A stretch of DNA of 64,000 nucleotides from Saprospirales bacterium (GCA_016719895.1 JADJYG010000001.1:372001-436000); one strand, 5' to 3'; shown: positions 46,206-54,364, counted from the first letter of the stretch. Made by a program: numbers and translations. The notes: generated from the letters alone by a model not told the origin.

Positions 46206-46262
46206 TTTGTCCACCGTCCACCGTCCACCCCCGAGGTCTCGGGGCAGGCCGTCTACCGTTCC
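46206..46262. repeat. Right arm of inverted repeats around the four-helix-bundle gene
   Basis: Reads GTCCACCGTCCACCGTCCAC, then CCCCGAGGTCTCGGGG and GGCCGTCTACCGTT. This is the reverse complement of modules at 45696-45763. It overlaps the stop codon of pyrR (46253-46255), so the last codons of pyrR are part of the repeat. Confidence 0.75.
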
Positions 46263-46804
46263 TTCTTATCAAACAACAGGACCTCGTCCTCGCCGTGGAT
46301 TTCCTTCCAATGTACTTTCACGTAGGCTTCATCGAGGGCATCCACCACCAGTCCGGTATAATCGGCCTGGATGGGCAGGTGCCGGTTGAAGCGGCGGTCC
46401 ACCAGCACGAGCAGTTCCACGACGCCAGGGCGGCCGTAGTGCTGCAAGGCCGCCAGGGCTGCCTGAATGGTGCGCCCCGTGTAGAGCACGTCATCCACCA
46501 GGAGTACTTTCTTGCCGGCCACCAGGAAATCCATGTCGGTGGGGTGCGGGGTTAGCGGGGTGTCGTACATCCGGAAATCATCGCGGTAGAACGTAATATC
46601 GAGCCGGCCATATTCGATATGCGAGTTGCCGGTGAGTTCTTGCAAGCGTTGGTGGATACGGTTGGATAAGGCCACGCCGCGAGGCTGGATACCGATCACA
46701 CAGGCATTGGAAAAATCGCCCCAGTCTTCAATCAACTGGTTGCACAGACGCTCGATCGTCAGGGAGAAGCGCTCGCGGGCGAGGAGATTTTTTCCGGCTT
46801 GCAT
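46253..46804 (-). CDS. pyrR: PyrR: pyr operon regulator / uracil phosphoribosyltransferase
   Basis: A 183-residue phosphoribosyltransferase-fold protein with the PRPP loop VLLVDDVLYTGRT (about 100-112), IGIQPRGVALS and VVELLVLVDRRFNRHLPIQADYTGL outlines typical of PyrR. It binds UMP or UTP and, in many bacteria, controls pyr mRNA; it may also salvage uracil. Start at the ATG at 46804. Position upstream of pyrB agrees with the assignment. Confidence 0.93.
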   Translation of the reverse strand: MQAGKNLLARERFSLTIERLCNQLIEDWGDFSNACVIGIQPRGVALSNRIHQRLQELTGNSHIEYGRLDITFYRDDFRMYDTPLTPHPTDMDFLVAGKKVLLVDDVLYTGRTIQAALAALQHYGRPGVVELLVLVDRRFNRHLPIQADYTGLVVDALDEAYVKVHWKEIHGEDEVLLFDKKER

Positions 46805-46839
46805 GTGGCGTGGTTCCGGTGCGATGTTTTCACCGGCGG

Positions 46840-46847
46840 CAAAGATA
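46840..46847 (-). promoter_or_regulatory. Possible -7 promoter element of the pyr operon
   Basis: On the minus strand this reads TATCTTTG, matching TAnnTTTG, 36 bases before the pyrR start. A -33 element is not obvious. Confidence 0.35.
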
Positions 46848-46986
46848 CTGGTTTAAGAAAGATTTAAGCGCTGAAGATTTAAACCCCTGCATTTTCGACG
46901 AGTCTATGTGGCGTCTTCCAAACCGGTTGGAAAAATTTTGAACAAACACACTATTCTATTCTCACCAGACAAAAGTTTAACCTGAA

Positions 46987-47790
46987 ATGAAAAAGTCATT
47001 TTTTCTGATAGCTGCCCTGCTGATGGGCGTTGCACTGTTCCAATCCTGCAAAAAAGACGAAGCAGCCGATGTGAACGTCATGACCTCCGAAGACCTGGCC
47101 ACCAATGAAGATTTCTCCGAAGAAATCGATTTTGCGGCAGATGTAGCCATTGAAGACCGCGGCAGCGGCGGCGCCTGCCCCACCGTGACGCTGGCCCAGC
47201 CCTGGGGCACCTGGCCCAATACAATCACCATTGACTACGGCCCCGACGGCTGCACCGGCCCCAATGGCGAACACCTCCTCCGGGGTAAGATCATCATCGA
47301 ACAATCCGCTGATATGTTTACGGCCGGCGCCGTGCGCACCAAAACCTTCGACGGTTTCTATATCGATGACGTGCAGGTGGCAGGCTCCAAAAGCTGGACC
47401 AACAACGGCAAAGACGACGCCGGCAACTGGTCGTACACTAAAACCGCCACCAACATGGCGCTGAGCTACCCCGACGGCACCTCCACGACCTGGAACCACA
47501 CCCACACCAGCACACTGATCCAGGGCGGCAATACGCTGACTCATTGGGACAATGTGTGGAGCACTACAGGAAATTCTTCGGGTACCAACCGCAACGGCGT
47601 GACCTATACCTCCACCATCACGGAGCCGCTGATCAAACGCGCCACCTGCCGCTGGATATCCGAAGGGGTCGTCGAGTTCACCCGCGATGGCCAGGCCGCC
47701 ACCCTGAACTTTGGCAACGGTACCTGCGACCGTTTCGGTACCCTCACGCTGCCGAACGGCGATACGGTGATCATCAAGTTGCGGAAGTAA
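46987..47790 (+). CDS. Secreted lipoprotein of unknown function
   Basis: A 267-residue protein with a lipoprotein signal (MKKSFFLIAALLMGVALFQSC, lipobox LFQSC, Cys21), then a KKDEAAD linker. The mature part is an all-beta domain rich in Thr, Asn and Gly with WPNTITIDYGPDGCTGPNG and a C-terminal TLTLPNGDTVIIKLRK. This type is common in Bacteroidota but I do not know a function. It ends just before a long hairpin shared with the convergent neighbour. Confidence 0.75.
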   Translation: MKKSFFLIAALLMGVALFQSCKKDEAADVNVMTSEDLATNEDFSEEIDFAADVAIEDRGSGGACPTVTLAQPWGTWPNTITIDYGPDGCTGPNGEHLLRGKIIIEQSADMFTAGAVRTKTFDGFYIDDVQVAGSKSWTNNGKDDAGNWSYTKTATNMALSYPDGTSTTWNHTHTSTLIQGGNTLTHWDNVWSTTGNSSGTNRNGVTYTSTITEPLIKRATCRWISEGVVEFTRDGQAATLNFGNGTCDRFGTLTLPNGDTVIIKLRK

Positions 47791-47800
47791 TACGGCTTTT

Positions 47801-47895
47801 AACCTGACAGGTGGAAATTTCAAAAGTTTAAAAAAACGGCGGATGCTATGCGTCCGCCGTTTTTTTAAACTTTTGAAATTTCCACCTGTCAGGTT
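47801..47895. terminator. Bidirectional terminator with 43-bp perfect arms
   Basis: Arms 47801-47843 and 47853-47895 are exact reverse complements around a nine-base loop. The inner stem GGCGGA/TCCGCC is followed on both strands by seven Ts. Thus it is a terminator for both convergent genes (ending at 47790 and 47902), with an outer 30-base extension that termination alone would not need. Confidence 0.85.
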
Positions 47896-47901
47896 TCGGT
47901 T

Positions 47902-48594
47902 TCACTGCGTCATTTTCGTCAGTTCCATCCGCGTTTCGCCTTTCCCTTTCTGGTCATAGGTGACGGATTTAACCATGCCCACCGAGGGAGAATACCAGTA
48001 TTCTGTCCGCATCTGGTGCTTGCCCAACAGTTTGTACTCCATGTCATACGTAATTTTCAGGCAATCGAAGGTGCCGGCCGCAGTGGTCATGCTTTCCTGC
48101 GCCTCTACTTTGCGATTGAATATCCGGTACTGCGTGTTCATGATTTGCACGCCGCCCATGCGGACAGAAAGTTCCATATCGGCGTCAGCCAGCGTTTGGC
48201 CAGGCCTCATACCGGGTGGGAAACTGAGGTCCGAGCCCCGCATTTCCATCTGCATATCGGCCATCTCCTCCGAGTTTTCAGGCATGGGCACCACGGTTTG
48301 CAAGTCCACATAAATGATTCCGGCATGGCATTTTATGGGGAGGGTGCTTTTTCGGGCATTTTTGCCCTTGCCATCCACCGTCGTCACGTCGAACACCGCG
48401 ACGAGCGTGTCCGCCCGCTCTTCTACCTTGCTGACCCGCTGGGTCATGACCGATTCCACCCGGTCTTTTTTGTCAAAACTCGTGTACTCCAGGGTTACCC
48501 CTTCCTTGAAATAGTCGTACATCCTGGCGCAGTTCTGGCCGGCGGCAGCCGTCGAAAGTGTCCAAAACAGCAGGTAAAAAAATATCCGTTTCAT
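47902..48594 (-). CDS. Secreted protein of unknown function (DUF3108/TapB-like)
   Basis: Starting at the ATG at 48594 the 230-residue product has a signal peptide (MKRIFFYLLFWTLSTAAAGQ) and a beta-rich body; the pattern FDCLKITYDMEYKLLGKHQMRTEYWYSPSVGMVKS resembles DUF3108/TapB-type periplasmic proteins, in which such a strand pair follows an AGTFDC turn. Function unknown. It shares the terminator hairpin with the convergent lipoprotein gene and is 48 bases from the stop of tex. Confidence 0.65.
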   Translation of the reverse strand: MKRIFFYLLFWTLSTAAAGQNCARMYDYFKEGVTLEYTSFDKKDRVESVMTQRVSKVEERADTLVAVFDVTTVDGKGKNARKSTLPIKCHAGIIYVDLQTVVPMPENSEEMADMQMEMRGSDLSFPPGMRPGQTLADADMELSVRMGGVQIMNTQYRIFNRKVEAQESMTTAAGTFDCLKITYDMEYKLLGKHQMRTEYWYSPSVGMVKSVTYDQKGKGETRMELTKMTQ

Positions 48595-48642
48595 ACGTAT
48601 TGCGTGATTGAGTGATGATAATTTCATTTCGAACATCGCACT

Positions 48643-50760
48643 TCAAACCCCTTTCATCGACAGCGATACCCGCCGGCGCTGCATATCCACTTCCAGCACG
48701 CGCACCGTCACCTGTTGGTGCAGGCGGACCACCTCGGCGGGATTTTTCACAAATTTATCGGCCATTTCCGAAACGTGCACCAAGCCGGTGTCTTTTATTC
48801 CGATATCGACAAAAGCGCCGAAGTTGGTGATGTTGGTGACAATGCCGGGCAGCACCATGCCAGGGCTGAGGTCTTCGATGTTGCGCACGTTGCCGAATTC
48901 GAAGGGCTGGGCGGTGCCGCGGGGGTCGAGCCCGGGTTTTTCGAGTTCTTTCAGGATATCCTGCAGGGTGGGCAGGCCTACGTCGGCGCTGACGTAGCGC
49001 TGTAATTCAATTTTTTGGCGCAGTGCGCGGTCGCGGACCAGGTCGGCCACCGTGCAGCCGAGCGCGCGCGCCATTTGTTCTACCAGGGCATAGCGTTCGG
49101 GGTGGACGGCCGTGTTGTCCAGCGGATTTTCGGCGCCGCGGATGCGCAGGAAGCCGGCGCACTGTTCAAAGGCTTTGTCGCCCAGGCGGGGCACCTGGCG
49201 CAGTTCGGCGCGGCGGCGGAAGGGGCCGTTTTCGGTGCGGTAGGTCACTATGTTTTGCGCCAGCGCCGGCCCCAGTCCCGACACATAGGTGAGCAGGTGG
49301 CGGGAGGCCGTGTTGAGGTTGATGCCCACACTGTTGACGCAGGACTCCACCGTGCGGTCGAGGCTTTCCTTGAGCTGCGTCTGGTTGACGTCGTGCTGGT
49401 ACTGCCCCACCCCGATACTTTTAGGGTCGATTTTGACGAGTTCGGCGAGGGGGTCCATCAGCCGGCGGCCGATGCTGACGGCGCCGCGCACCGTGACGTC
49501 TTCTTTGGGGAATTCCTCGCGCGCCACGTCGGAGGCCGAGTAGATAGAAGCGCCGGCTTCGTTGACCTGGAAGACCTCCACGGGCCGTTCGAATTTGATG
49601 CCGCGCAGAAAGTCCATCGTTTCGCGGCCGGCGGTGCCGTTGCCGACGGAGACGGCGTCAATCTGAAACAGCTCGACCCATTCTTCGATGAGCGACCGGC
49701 TTTCGAACACCTGGCGCTGGGGTTCGTGCGGGTAAATGACGCCGTGGCGGAGCAGCTGCCCACCGGCGTCCAGCGCCACCAGCTTGCAGCCCGTGCGAAA
49801 GCCGGGGTCGATGCCCAGCACGCGTTTTTCGCCCAGGGGAGCGGACAAGAGCAACTGGCGCAGGTTATCGGCAAACACGCGGATGGCCTCCAGGTCGGCT
49901 TTTTCCTTGCTGTTGTTGCGAAATTCCGTTTCGATGGCCGGTTGGAGCAGGCGTTTGTAGCCGTCGCGGAGGGCCAGGCGCACTTGTTCGGCGGCTTCGC
50001 TGTAGCCGTGCAGGTACAGGCGGTCGAGGTCGGCGGTGGCCTGGTCTTCGTCGGGGGCGATACTCACGCGCAGGAAGCCCTCTTCTTCGCCTCGGCGCAT
50101 TGCCAGCAGGCGATGGGAAGGGCAAGCGGCAAGTTTTTCACTCCACTCGAAGTAGTCGCGGTATTTGGCGCCTTCGGTTTCCTTGCCCCGGACCACGCGG
50201 GCCGCGATGACGGCGCCTTTGTCGAAGTGGCGGCGGACGCGGTCGCGGGCTTGTTTGTCTTCGTTGATCCACTCGGCGATGATGTCGCGGGCGCCCTGCA
50301 GGGCGTCTTCCACGGTGGGCACCTGATCGGTGATAAACGGAGCGGCCAGGGCTTCCACGTTGTTGTCGCGCTGGGCGAAGAGGCGTTTGGCCAGGGGTTC
50401 GAGGCCGCGCTCGATGGCTATGGAGGCCCGCGTTTTGCGTTTGGGGCGGTAGGGCAGGTATAAGTCTTCGAGTTCGGTGAGCGTTTGCGCCCCTTCGATG
50501 GCCGCGCGCAGTTCGGGCGTGAGTTTGCCCTGCTCGTCGATGCTCTGGAGGACGGCATCGCGGCGTTTGTCGAGCTCGCGGAGTTTTTTCCAGCGGTCCT
50601 GGATGGCGGCGATTTGCACCTCGTCAAGCGAGCCCGTGGCTTCCTTGCGGTAGCGAGCGATGAAGGGGATGGTGGCGCCGCCGTCGAGCAAATCGAGCAC
50701 GGCTTGCACGCGACGGGGCTGGAGGGAAAGGGCTTGGGCGATTTGCGGTGCGTAGGACAA
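48643..50760 (-). CDS. tex: Tex family S1 RNA-binding protein
   Basis: A 705-residue protein with the Tex layout: helical N-terminal domain with ATIPFIARYRKEATGSLDEVQ, YqgF-like RNase H fold (VLGIDPGFRTGCKLVALD, about 325), helix-hairpin-helix (NLNTASRHLLTYVSGLGPALAQNI) and C-terminal S1 domain (about 635-700). Tex proteins bind nucleic acid and affect transcription elongation or rescue. Full length, start ATG at 50760. Confidence 0.95.
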   Translation of the reverse strand: MSYAPQIAQALSLQPRRVQAVLDLLDGGATIPFIARYRKEATGSLDEVQIAAIQDRWKKLRELDKRRDAVLQSIDEQGKLTPELRAAIEGAQTLTELEDLYLPYRPKRKTRASIAIERGLEPLAKRLFAQRDNNVEALAAPFITDQVPTVEDALQGARDIIAEWINEDKQARDRVRRHFDKGAVIAARVVRGKETEGAKYRDYFEWSEKLAACPSHRLLAMRRGEEEGFLRVSIAPDEDQATADLDRLYLHGYSEAAEQVRLALRDGYKRLLQPAIETEFRNNSKEKADLEAIRVFADNLRQLLLSAPLGEKRVLGIDPGFRTGCKLVALDAGGQLLRHGVIYPHEPQRQVFESRSLIEEWVELFQIDAVSVGNGTAGRETMDFLRGIKFERPVEVFQVNEAGASIYSASDVAREEFPKEDVTVRGAVSIGRRLMDPLAELVKIDPKSIGVGQYQHDVNQTQLKESLDRTVESCVNSVGINLNTASRHLLTYVSGLGPALAQNIVTYRTENGPFRRRAELRQVPRLGDKAFEQCAGFLRIRGAENPLDNTAVHPERYALVEQMARALGCTVADLVRDRALRQKIELQRYVSADVGLPTLQDILKELEKPGLDPRGTAQPFEFGNVRNIEDLSPGMVLPGIVTNITNFGAFVDIGIKDTGLVHVSEMADKFVKNPAEVVRLHQQVTVRVLEVDMQRRRVSLSMKGV

Positions 50761-51157
50761 AGGACTGGCGATTTACGACTTACGATGTTATTTGAACACT
50801 CCCACTCTCCGTCAACAGCCGGGTCAAACTTGTCTGCTTAGAATTTCCCGCCGTCAACTGACTGCCGATGGGTGTTGGCCGCCAAACGAGCTTCTTCAAC
50901 AAGCAAAAGCTTCGGTTAAGTTGTGCTGGTGGTTGTGCTGGTGGCGGCAAAAATGCAGTTTTTCAGGTTGCCCGGCAGATAAAATCCAACGGTTTTAAAA
51001 AAAGCGCCCGGCGGCGAGGTTATCTGACCCGCTGAAAGCAGCGGGCTTGTGCCGGCACCAGTAGAAATAAATACTGCTGTTTTTTTGGAGACGAATTTTT
51101 CTTTTGCCTATTTTTGTTTTCGCCATATGACCCAATTCACCAAACGAATTTCACCCA
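50761..51157. other. Intergenic region before the recombinase
   Basis: 397 bases between the divergent tex and recombinase genes. It contains a short hairpin (CCCGCTG/CAGCGGG, 51028-51045) without a T-run and, near its right end, a probable promoter. No supported coding frame. It marks the border between the core genes and the accessory region. Confidence 0.5.
51084..51116 (+). promoter_or_regulatory. Probable Bacteroidota promoter of the recombinase gene
   Basis: TTTG at 51084-51087 and TATTTTTG at 51109-51116 (21-base spacing) match the -33 and -7 elements, 42 bases before the ATG at 51158. Confidence 0.45.
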
Positions 51158-52555
51158 ATGTCCAACCACATTACCGCCAGCCCCATGGTGTACCAGGATG
51201 AAACGCGCATACGAGTCGATATGCCTTACGATCCGGCGCTTATTCAACAGATCAGGACGGTTTCCGGCGCGCGCTGGAGCCCCGATCACCGTTGTTGGCA
51301 TGTGCCGAAGACGGCGGAGGCGTGGCGGCAATTGAAGGCTGTTTTCGGCGATATTCCGGTTGTTGCCGCTCCGGAGCCCGAACCGCCGTTGGCGCCGCCT
51401 TTACCGGCACTGCCAAAGATGCCGGCATCGCCCCTGGCCGGGCGGCTCGCCCCGGACAAGATCACCCTGCTGCCGTTGCCGGCTGAAAAAGACCGAATGG
51501 GCTTGCACTTGCCCGCCGGTCTTGTCCCTGCGCACCTGGCCACCGTGAAAAACATCCACGGCCGGCGTTGGGACCCGGAGCTGAAAGTCTGGCGAATTCC
51601 CTGCACCAAATTGACCTTGCGCTTCCTGGATAAATACTTTCCCGGGATGCTGGACTGGACATTTCATCCGCCGGCCGAATTGCCGGAGCGGCTGGAGGAT
51701 GACACTCCCCCACCCCGCAACGCCAGGACGGAGGCGGCGCCGGCGCAGTATGAGGAAGCTGTGACGGCGCTGGAGCAGTGTCTGACCTTAAAACGGTACA
51801 GTTGGCGGACGATCAAGGCGTATAAAAACTGTTTCCGGCAATTTATCCGGCACTATGATGTTATAAAACCCCGTCAGCTGACGCGCAAGCAGATTGACGA
51901 TTATGTAGCCGGTCTGATCCGCGAAAAAAACATCAGCGAATCGCATCAGAACCAGATATTGAGCGCGATCAAGATGTTTTATGCCGAGGTGGTAGGGCAG
52001 GAAGACAAGGTACAGGGATTGTTCCGCCCCAAACGGCCGGACAAACTGCCGCAGGTGTTGACCGAAGAAGAGGTAACCCGCTTACTCAAAAATGTGGACA
52101 ACCTGAAGCACCGGTGTATATTAATGATGATTTATTCTGCGGGATTACGCTTGGGCGAAGTTTTGCACCTGAAAGTTTCGGATTTACAACCAGAGCAGAA
52201 ACGTCTCTTCATCCGGGAGGCAAAGGGGAAGAAGGACCGCTGTTCTATTTTGTCGGACAAGGCCTGGGTGCTGGTGCATGAATATCTTGATGTGTACCAG
52301 CCTATAGAGTGGTTATTTGAAGGTACGTCCGGCGGAAAATATGGCGAACGCAGTGTGCAGGCGATATTTAGCCACGCAAAAGAAAAATCAAAGATCAATC
52401 CGGCGGCGACGGTACATACGCTGCGCCACAGTTTCGCCACCCACTTATTGGAAAAGGGAGTCGACTTACGTTATATACAGGAACTCCTGGGCCATGAAAG
52501 CAGTAAGACGACTGAGATTTACACACATATTACCAAAAGGGATGGGACAAAATAA
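51158..52555 (+). CDS. Tyrosine recombinase with duplicated HARP-like N-terminal domain
   Basis: A 465-residue protein. The C-terminal catalytic domain has SAGLRLGEVL, a Lys in AKGKKDR, HTLRHSFATHLL (His420, Arg423), LGHES (His446) and Tyr455, so all catalytic residues of XerC/D-type recombinases are present. A SAM-like core-binding domain covers about 195-285. The first 165 residues contain two copies of a VDMPYDP...ARW.P..RCWHVP pattern (about 19-50 and 113-147) that resembles the HARP domain of SMARCAL1. It opens the accessory region and is followed by paired hairpins. Confidence 0.85.
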   Translation: MSNHITASPMVYQDETRIRVDMPYDPALIQQIRTVSGARWSPDHRCWHVPKTAEAWRQLKAVFGDIPVVAAPEPEPPLAPPLPALPKMPASPLAGRLAPDKITLLPLPAEKDRMGLHLPAGLVPAHLATVKNIHGRRWDPELKVWRIPCTKLTLRFLDKYFPGMLDWTFHPPAELPERLEDDTPPPRNARTEAAPAQYEEAVTALEQCLTLKRYSWRTIKAYKNCFRQFIRHYDVIKPRQLTRKQIDDYVAGLIREKNISESHQNQILSAIKMFYAEVVGQEDKVQGLFRPKRPDKLPQVLTEEEVTRLLKNVDNLKHRCILMMIYSAGLRLGEVLHLKVSDLQPEQKRLFIREAKGKKDRCSILSDKAWVLVHEYLDVYQPIEWLFEGTSGGKYGERSVQAIFSHAKEKSKINPAATVHTLRHSFATHLLEKGVDLRYIQELLGHESSKTTEIYTHITKRDGTK

Positions 52556-52632
52556 AAAGCCCGTTAGATGACCTGGATATTTGATCAGAAGAAGCATGTT
52601 TGATATTAAATTAAAACAACAAACGAATATTT

Positions 52633-52667
52633 GGCTAAGTAAACCTGCAATGCAGGTTTACTTAGCC
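52633..52667. repeat. 35-bp perfect palindrome (TAAGTAAA hairpin 1)
   Basis: Arms GGCTAAGTAAACCTGCA and its reverse complement are separated by a single A. It lies 78 bases after the recombinase stop. The T(A)AGTAAA and TGCAATGC core recurs in hairpin 2. Confidence 0.9.
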
Positions 52668-52696
52668 GGGATACCAGATCGCCCACATTCGATATA

Positions 52697-52751
52697 CCCG
52701 AAAATGAATAAGTAAAAGGTGCAATGCGGGTTTTACTTATCTGTTTTCGGG
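52697..52751. repeat. 55-bp hairpin (TAAGTAAA hairpin 2)
   Basis: CCCGAAAA (52697-52704) and ATAAGTAAAA pair with TTTTACTTAT and TTTTCGGG (ending at 52751), with a three-base mismatch between the segments and GGTGCAATGCGGG in the loop. It shares AAGTAAA...TGCAATGC...TTTACTTA with hairpin 1, so the two are related copies. Confidence 0.8.
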
Positions 52752-52793
52752 AGTGCAAAAGTTCGCAACAACTAAAAATAGAAAAAAATAAAT

Positions 52794-53393
52794 ATGGTAG
52801 CAGTAAAGTTTGTGCTGATATGGGTAGTTGTTGTTTATGGCGGCAGTTTCCTTTCCCGAGTAGTTTCTTCAAACTCAAACTATGCCTCTCATTCGATTGG
52901 AACCAGAAATATACTAATTTTATTTGCAAAAATACTACAAGCGGAATTGCTGTTATCAATAACAATTTCAAAATCTATTGCAATTATTCCAGCCCTGATT
53001 ATTTTAGTAGCCTCGCTTTTAGTAATTGCCTTAAAGACCTTTACAATAAAAAGTTCAAAATCATTTGATTCGCAATATAAACATATTCAAGACGCAGTTG
53101 GTAGAGATAGAAATCCAATGTTAGACCTAATAATTGGAACGCAAGAACACTCAATTGAAGCCTTAAAGCGGAAAGCGATATTCTGGTTAAATTTTTTCAT
53201 CGCATTAATTTTATTTGTTTTGCCGATAGTCGCATATTACTATTCTCAAAATCATTCAAACTATAATGAGATTGTAATTTTTTCACTCTTTTTGTTTCCG
53301 ATATTTAAATATGTTACTACATCAACAAAAGAAAATAACGATATTATCTTGTCAGAATATTTTGATACCAAAGTAATCAAATATGCTTTTTGA
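52794..53393 (+). CDS. AT-rich island membrane protein, unknown
   Basis: A 199-residue protein with four predicted membrane segments (about 3-20, 58-80, 122-146, 155-175) and a polar loop between the second and third that holds FDSQYKHIQDAVGRDRNPMLDLIIGTQEHSIEALKR in outline. It is strongly AT-rich compared with the core genes. First gene after the recombinase and paired hairpins; all island genes share its orientation. No family recognised. In conflict systems multi-pass proteins of this size can be membrane effectors, but nothing proves that here. Confidence 0.6.
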   Translation: MVAVKFVLIWVVVVYGGSFLSRVVSSNSNYASHSIGTRNILILFAKILQAELLLSITISKSIAIIPALIILVASLLVIALKTFTIKSSKSFDSQYKHIQDAVGRDRNPMLDLIIGTQEHSIEALKRKAIFWLNFFIALILFVLPIVAYYYSQNHSNYNEIVIFSLFLFPIFKYVTTSTKENNDIILSEYFDTKVIKYAF

Positions 53394-53515
53394 AAGGACC
53401 AGAGAATTTACTGCACAAGTTTGTTACTTGTTTATTGCGTGCTAAATTTCTATTTTTTTATCTGAGCGCACTACTTTATATTTTACTCGGAGTTTATTTG
53501 TATTCATACTTTTAA
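53390..53515 (+). CDS. Possible 41-residue membrane peptide or gene remnant
   Basis: A TTG-initiated frame that overlaps the preceding stop by four bases and encodes a hydrophobic stretch FLFFYLSALLYILLGVYLYSYF at its end. It could be a small membrane protein or a frameshifted fragment of a longer gene. No ATG is present. Confidence 0.25.
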   Translation: MKGPENLLHKFVTCLLRAKFLFFYLSALLYILLGVYLYSYF

Positions 53516-53611
53516 ATTTAGTTCCTTATCTTTTAGGATTTACCGCTCAAAAAACAGGTTGATTTCAGACAAGAATGGCTAATTTCTCAACTCAATAAAA
53601 TCTCTCAAATT

Positions 53612-53923
53612 TTGAATGAAAAAAGCGACAATATTTCTGAGGAAGTAAAAAATATATCTGGGAGGATTTGGACAAGGGCAAAAAATCTTTTAAAAAACGA
53701 CCCTATTGTTGAAGCCTATTTTAGGTTATTGAAAGGAAGCGAAAACTCACTGGAAATGGTAACTACAAAAGTTGACCAAGAAAAAATAAAGACTGGACTT
53801 GACAGATACGCATACCAATCATTTATTTCAAAAGAAAAATACGAACGAGATATTGAAGATATAAAGGATGCGCAAAGTTATTTTTTTGCCTGTAAATCAT
53901 TTTTTAGAGTTGATTTACTATAA
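53612..53923 (+). CDS. AT-rich island small protein, possibly 5'-truncated
   Basis: A 103-residue helical, charged protein from a TTG at 53612; the frame is open upstream to 53537 (adding QVDFRQEWLISQLNKISQ-type residues) without any ATG, so the true 5' end may be lost. No known domain. The C-terminal FISKEKYERDIEDIKDA has the look of the G-ls-eEy-ern motif of EAD-type proteins, but the match is weak. It lies 63 bases before the EAD11-like gene. Confidence 0.45.
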   Translation: MNEKSDNISEEVKNISGRIWTRAKNLLKNDPIVEAYFRLLKGSENSLEMVTTKVDQEKIKTGLDRYAYQSFISKEKYERDIEDIKDAQSYFFACKSFFRVDLL

Positions 53924-53968
53924 AAATAATATTGAGAAAGGCAATTATAGTCCTAATCAGAAAACTAT

Positions 53969-53976
53969 AAAGGAGG
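53969..53976 (+). promoter_or_regulatory. Shine-Dalgarno sequence that supports a TTG start
   Basis: AAAGGAGG lies 10 bases before the TTG at 53987 and 28 bases before the first in-frame ATG (54005). It is unusually strong for Bacteroidota, which seldom use such sites, and argues for the TTG. Confidence 0.6.
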
Positions 53977-53986
53977 TGTTGCAAAC

Positions 53987-54277
53987 TTGAAGAGCAACAA
54001 AACTATGTTCAGTAGTAATTTTATTTCAAAGGTCGGTCAAATTGAACATTGCGAAAAACTTCTTTCAAATGCAAAAACAGAGGAAGCATTAAAGTATTTA
54101 TCGGACTTTAACTTGATTGAGAAGGATATGCTTGTTCAAATAAGCAGCAGACTTGCTAGCCTTGAAAGAGATAGTATTAAAGGCATCTTATCAAGAAGTG
54201 AATATGAATTAGAGAGAAATAGAATTACAAACAGTATCGTTTCGGCAATAAGAATGAGCGAATCTGAATTTGAATAA
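53987..54277 (+). CDS. Effector-associated domain 11 (EAD11)-like protein
   Basis: A 96-residue all-helical protein. The pattern (EEALKYLSDF...LVQISSRLASLERDSIKGILSRSEYELERNRI, given in parts) has the features I associate with EAD11: an Ala-Leu helix, then S-R-L at mid-length, the K-G-I-L-S-R-S-E-Y turn and a final ERNRI helix. EADs are death-like adaptor domains described in prokaryotic conflict systems, where they link sensors to effectors. Here the domain stands alone. The family call rests on motif memory, not a profile search. Confidence 0.6.
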   Translation: MKSNKTMFSSNFISKVGQIEHCEKLLSNAKTEEALKYLSDFNLIEKDMLVQISSRLASLERDSIKGILSRSEYELERNRITNSIVSAIRMSESEFE

Positions 54278-54290
54278 TATTGCGAGCAAC

Positions 54291-54358
54291 GCATCTACGC
54301 CAACCGCCGCCAAAGCCCAACCCGCAAAGACAACGCAGGCGGCGGTATGCGTAGATGC
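54291..54358. repeat. 21-bp-arm hairpin between the EAD11 gene and the IS1182-type element
   Basis: GCATCTACGC plus CAACCGCCGCC (54291-54311) pairs with 54338-54358 at 19 of 21 positions; loop of 26 bases. It begins 14 bases after the stop of the EAD11-like gene and is GC-rich, unlike the island. It may be a terminator-like or recombination hairpin or an outer part of the transposon. Confidence 0.6.
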
Positions 54359-54364
54359 AACCGT

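Noticed and set aside
49015..50463. 482-codon open frame antisense to tex
   Set aside because: Low-complexity Gly/Ala/Asp/Val-rich translation typical of an antisense shadow of a real gene.
54291..54358. Integron attC site after a gene-cassette-like ORF
   Set aside because: The stem lacks the paired RYYYAAC/GTTRRRY core sites, and the nearby recombinase lacks the IntI-specific insertion.
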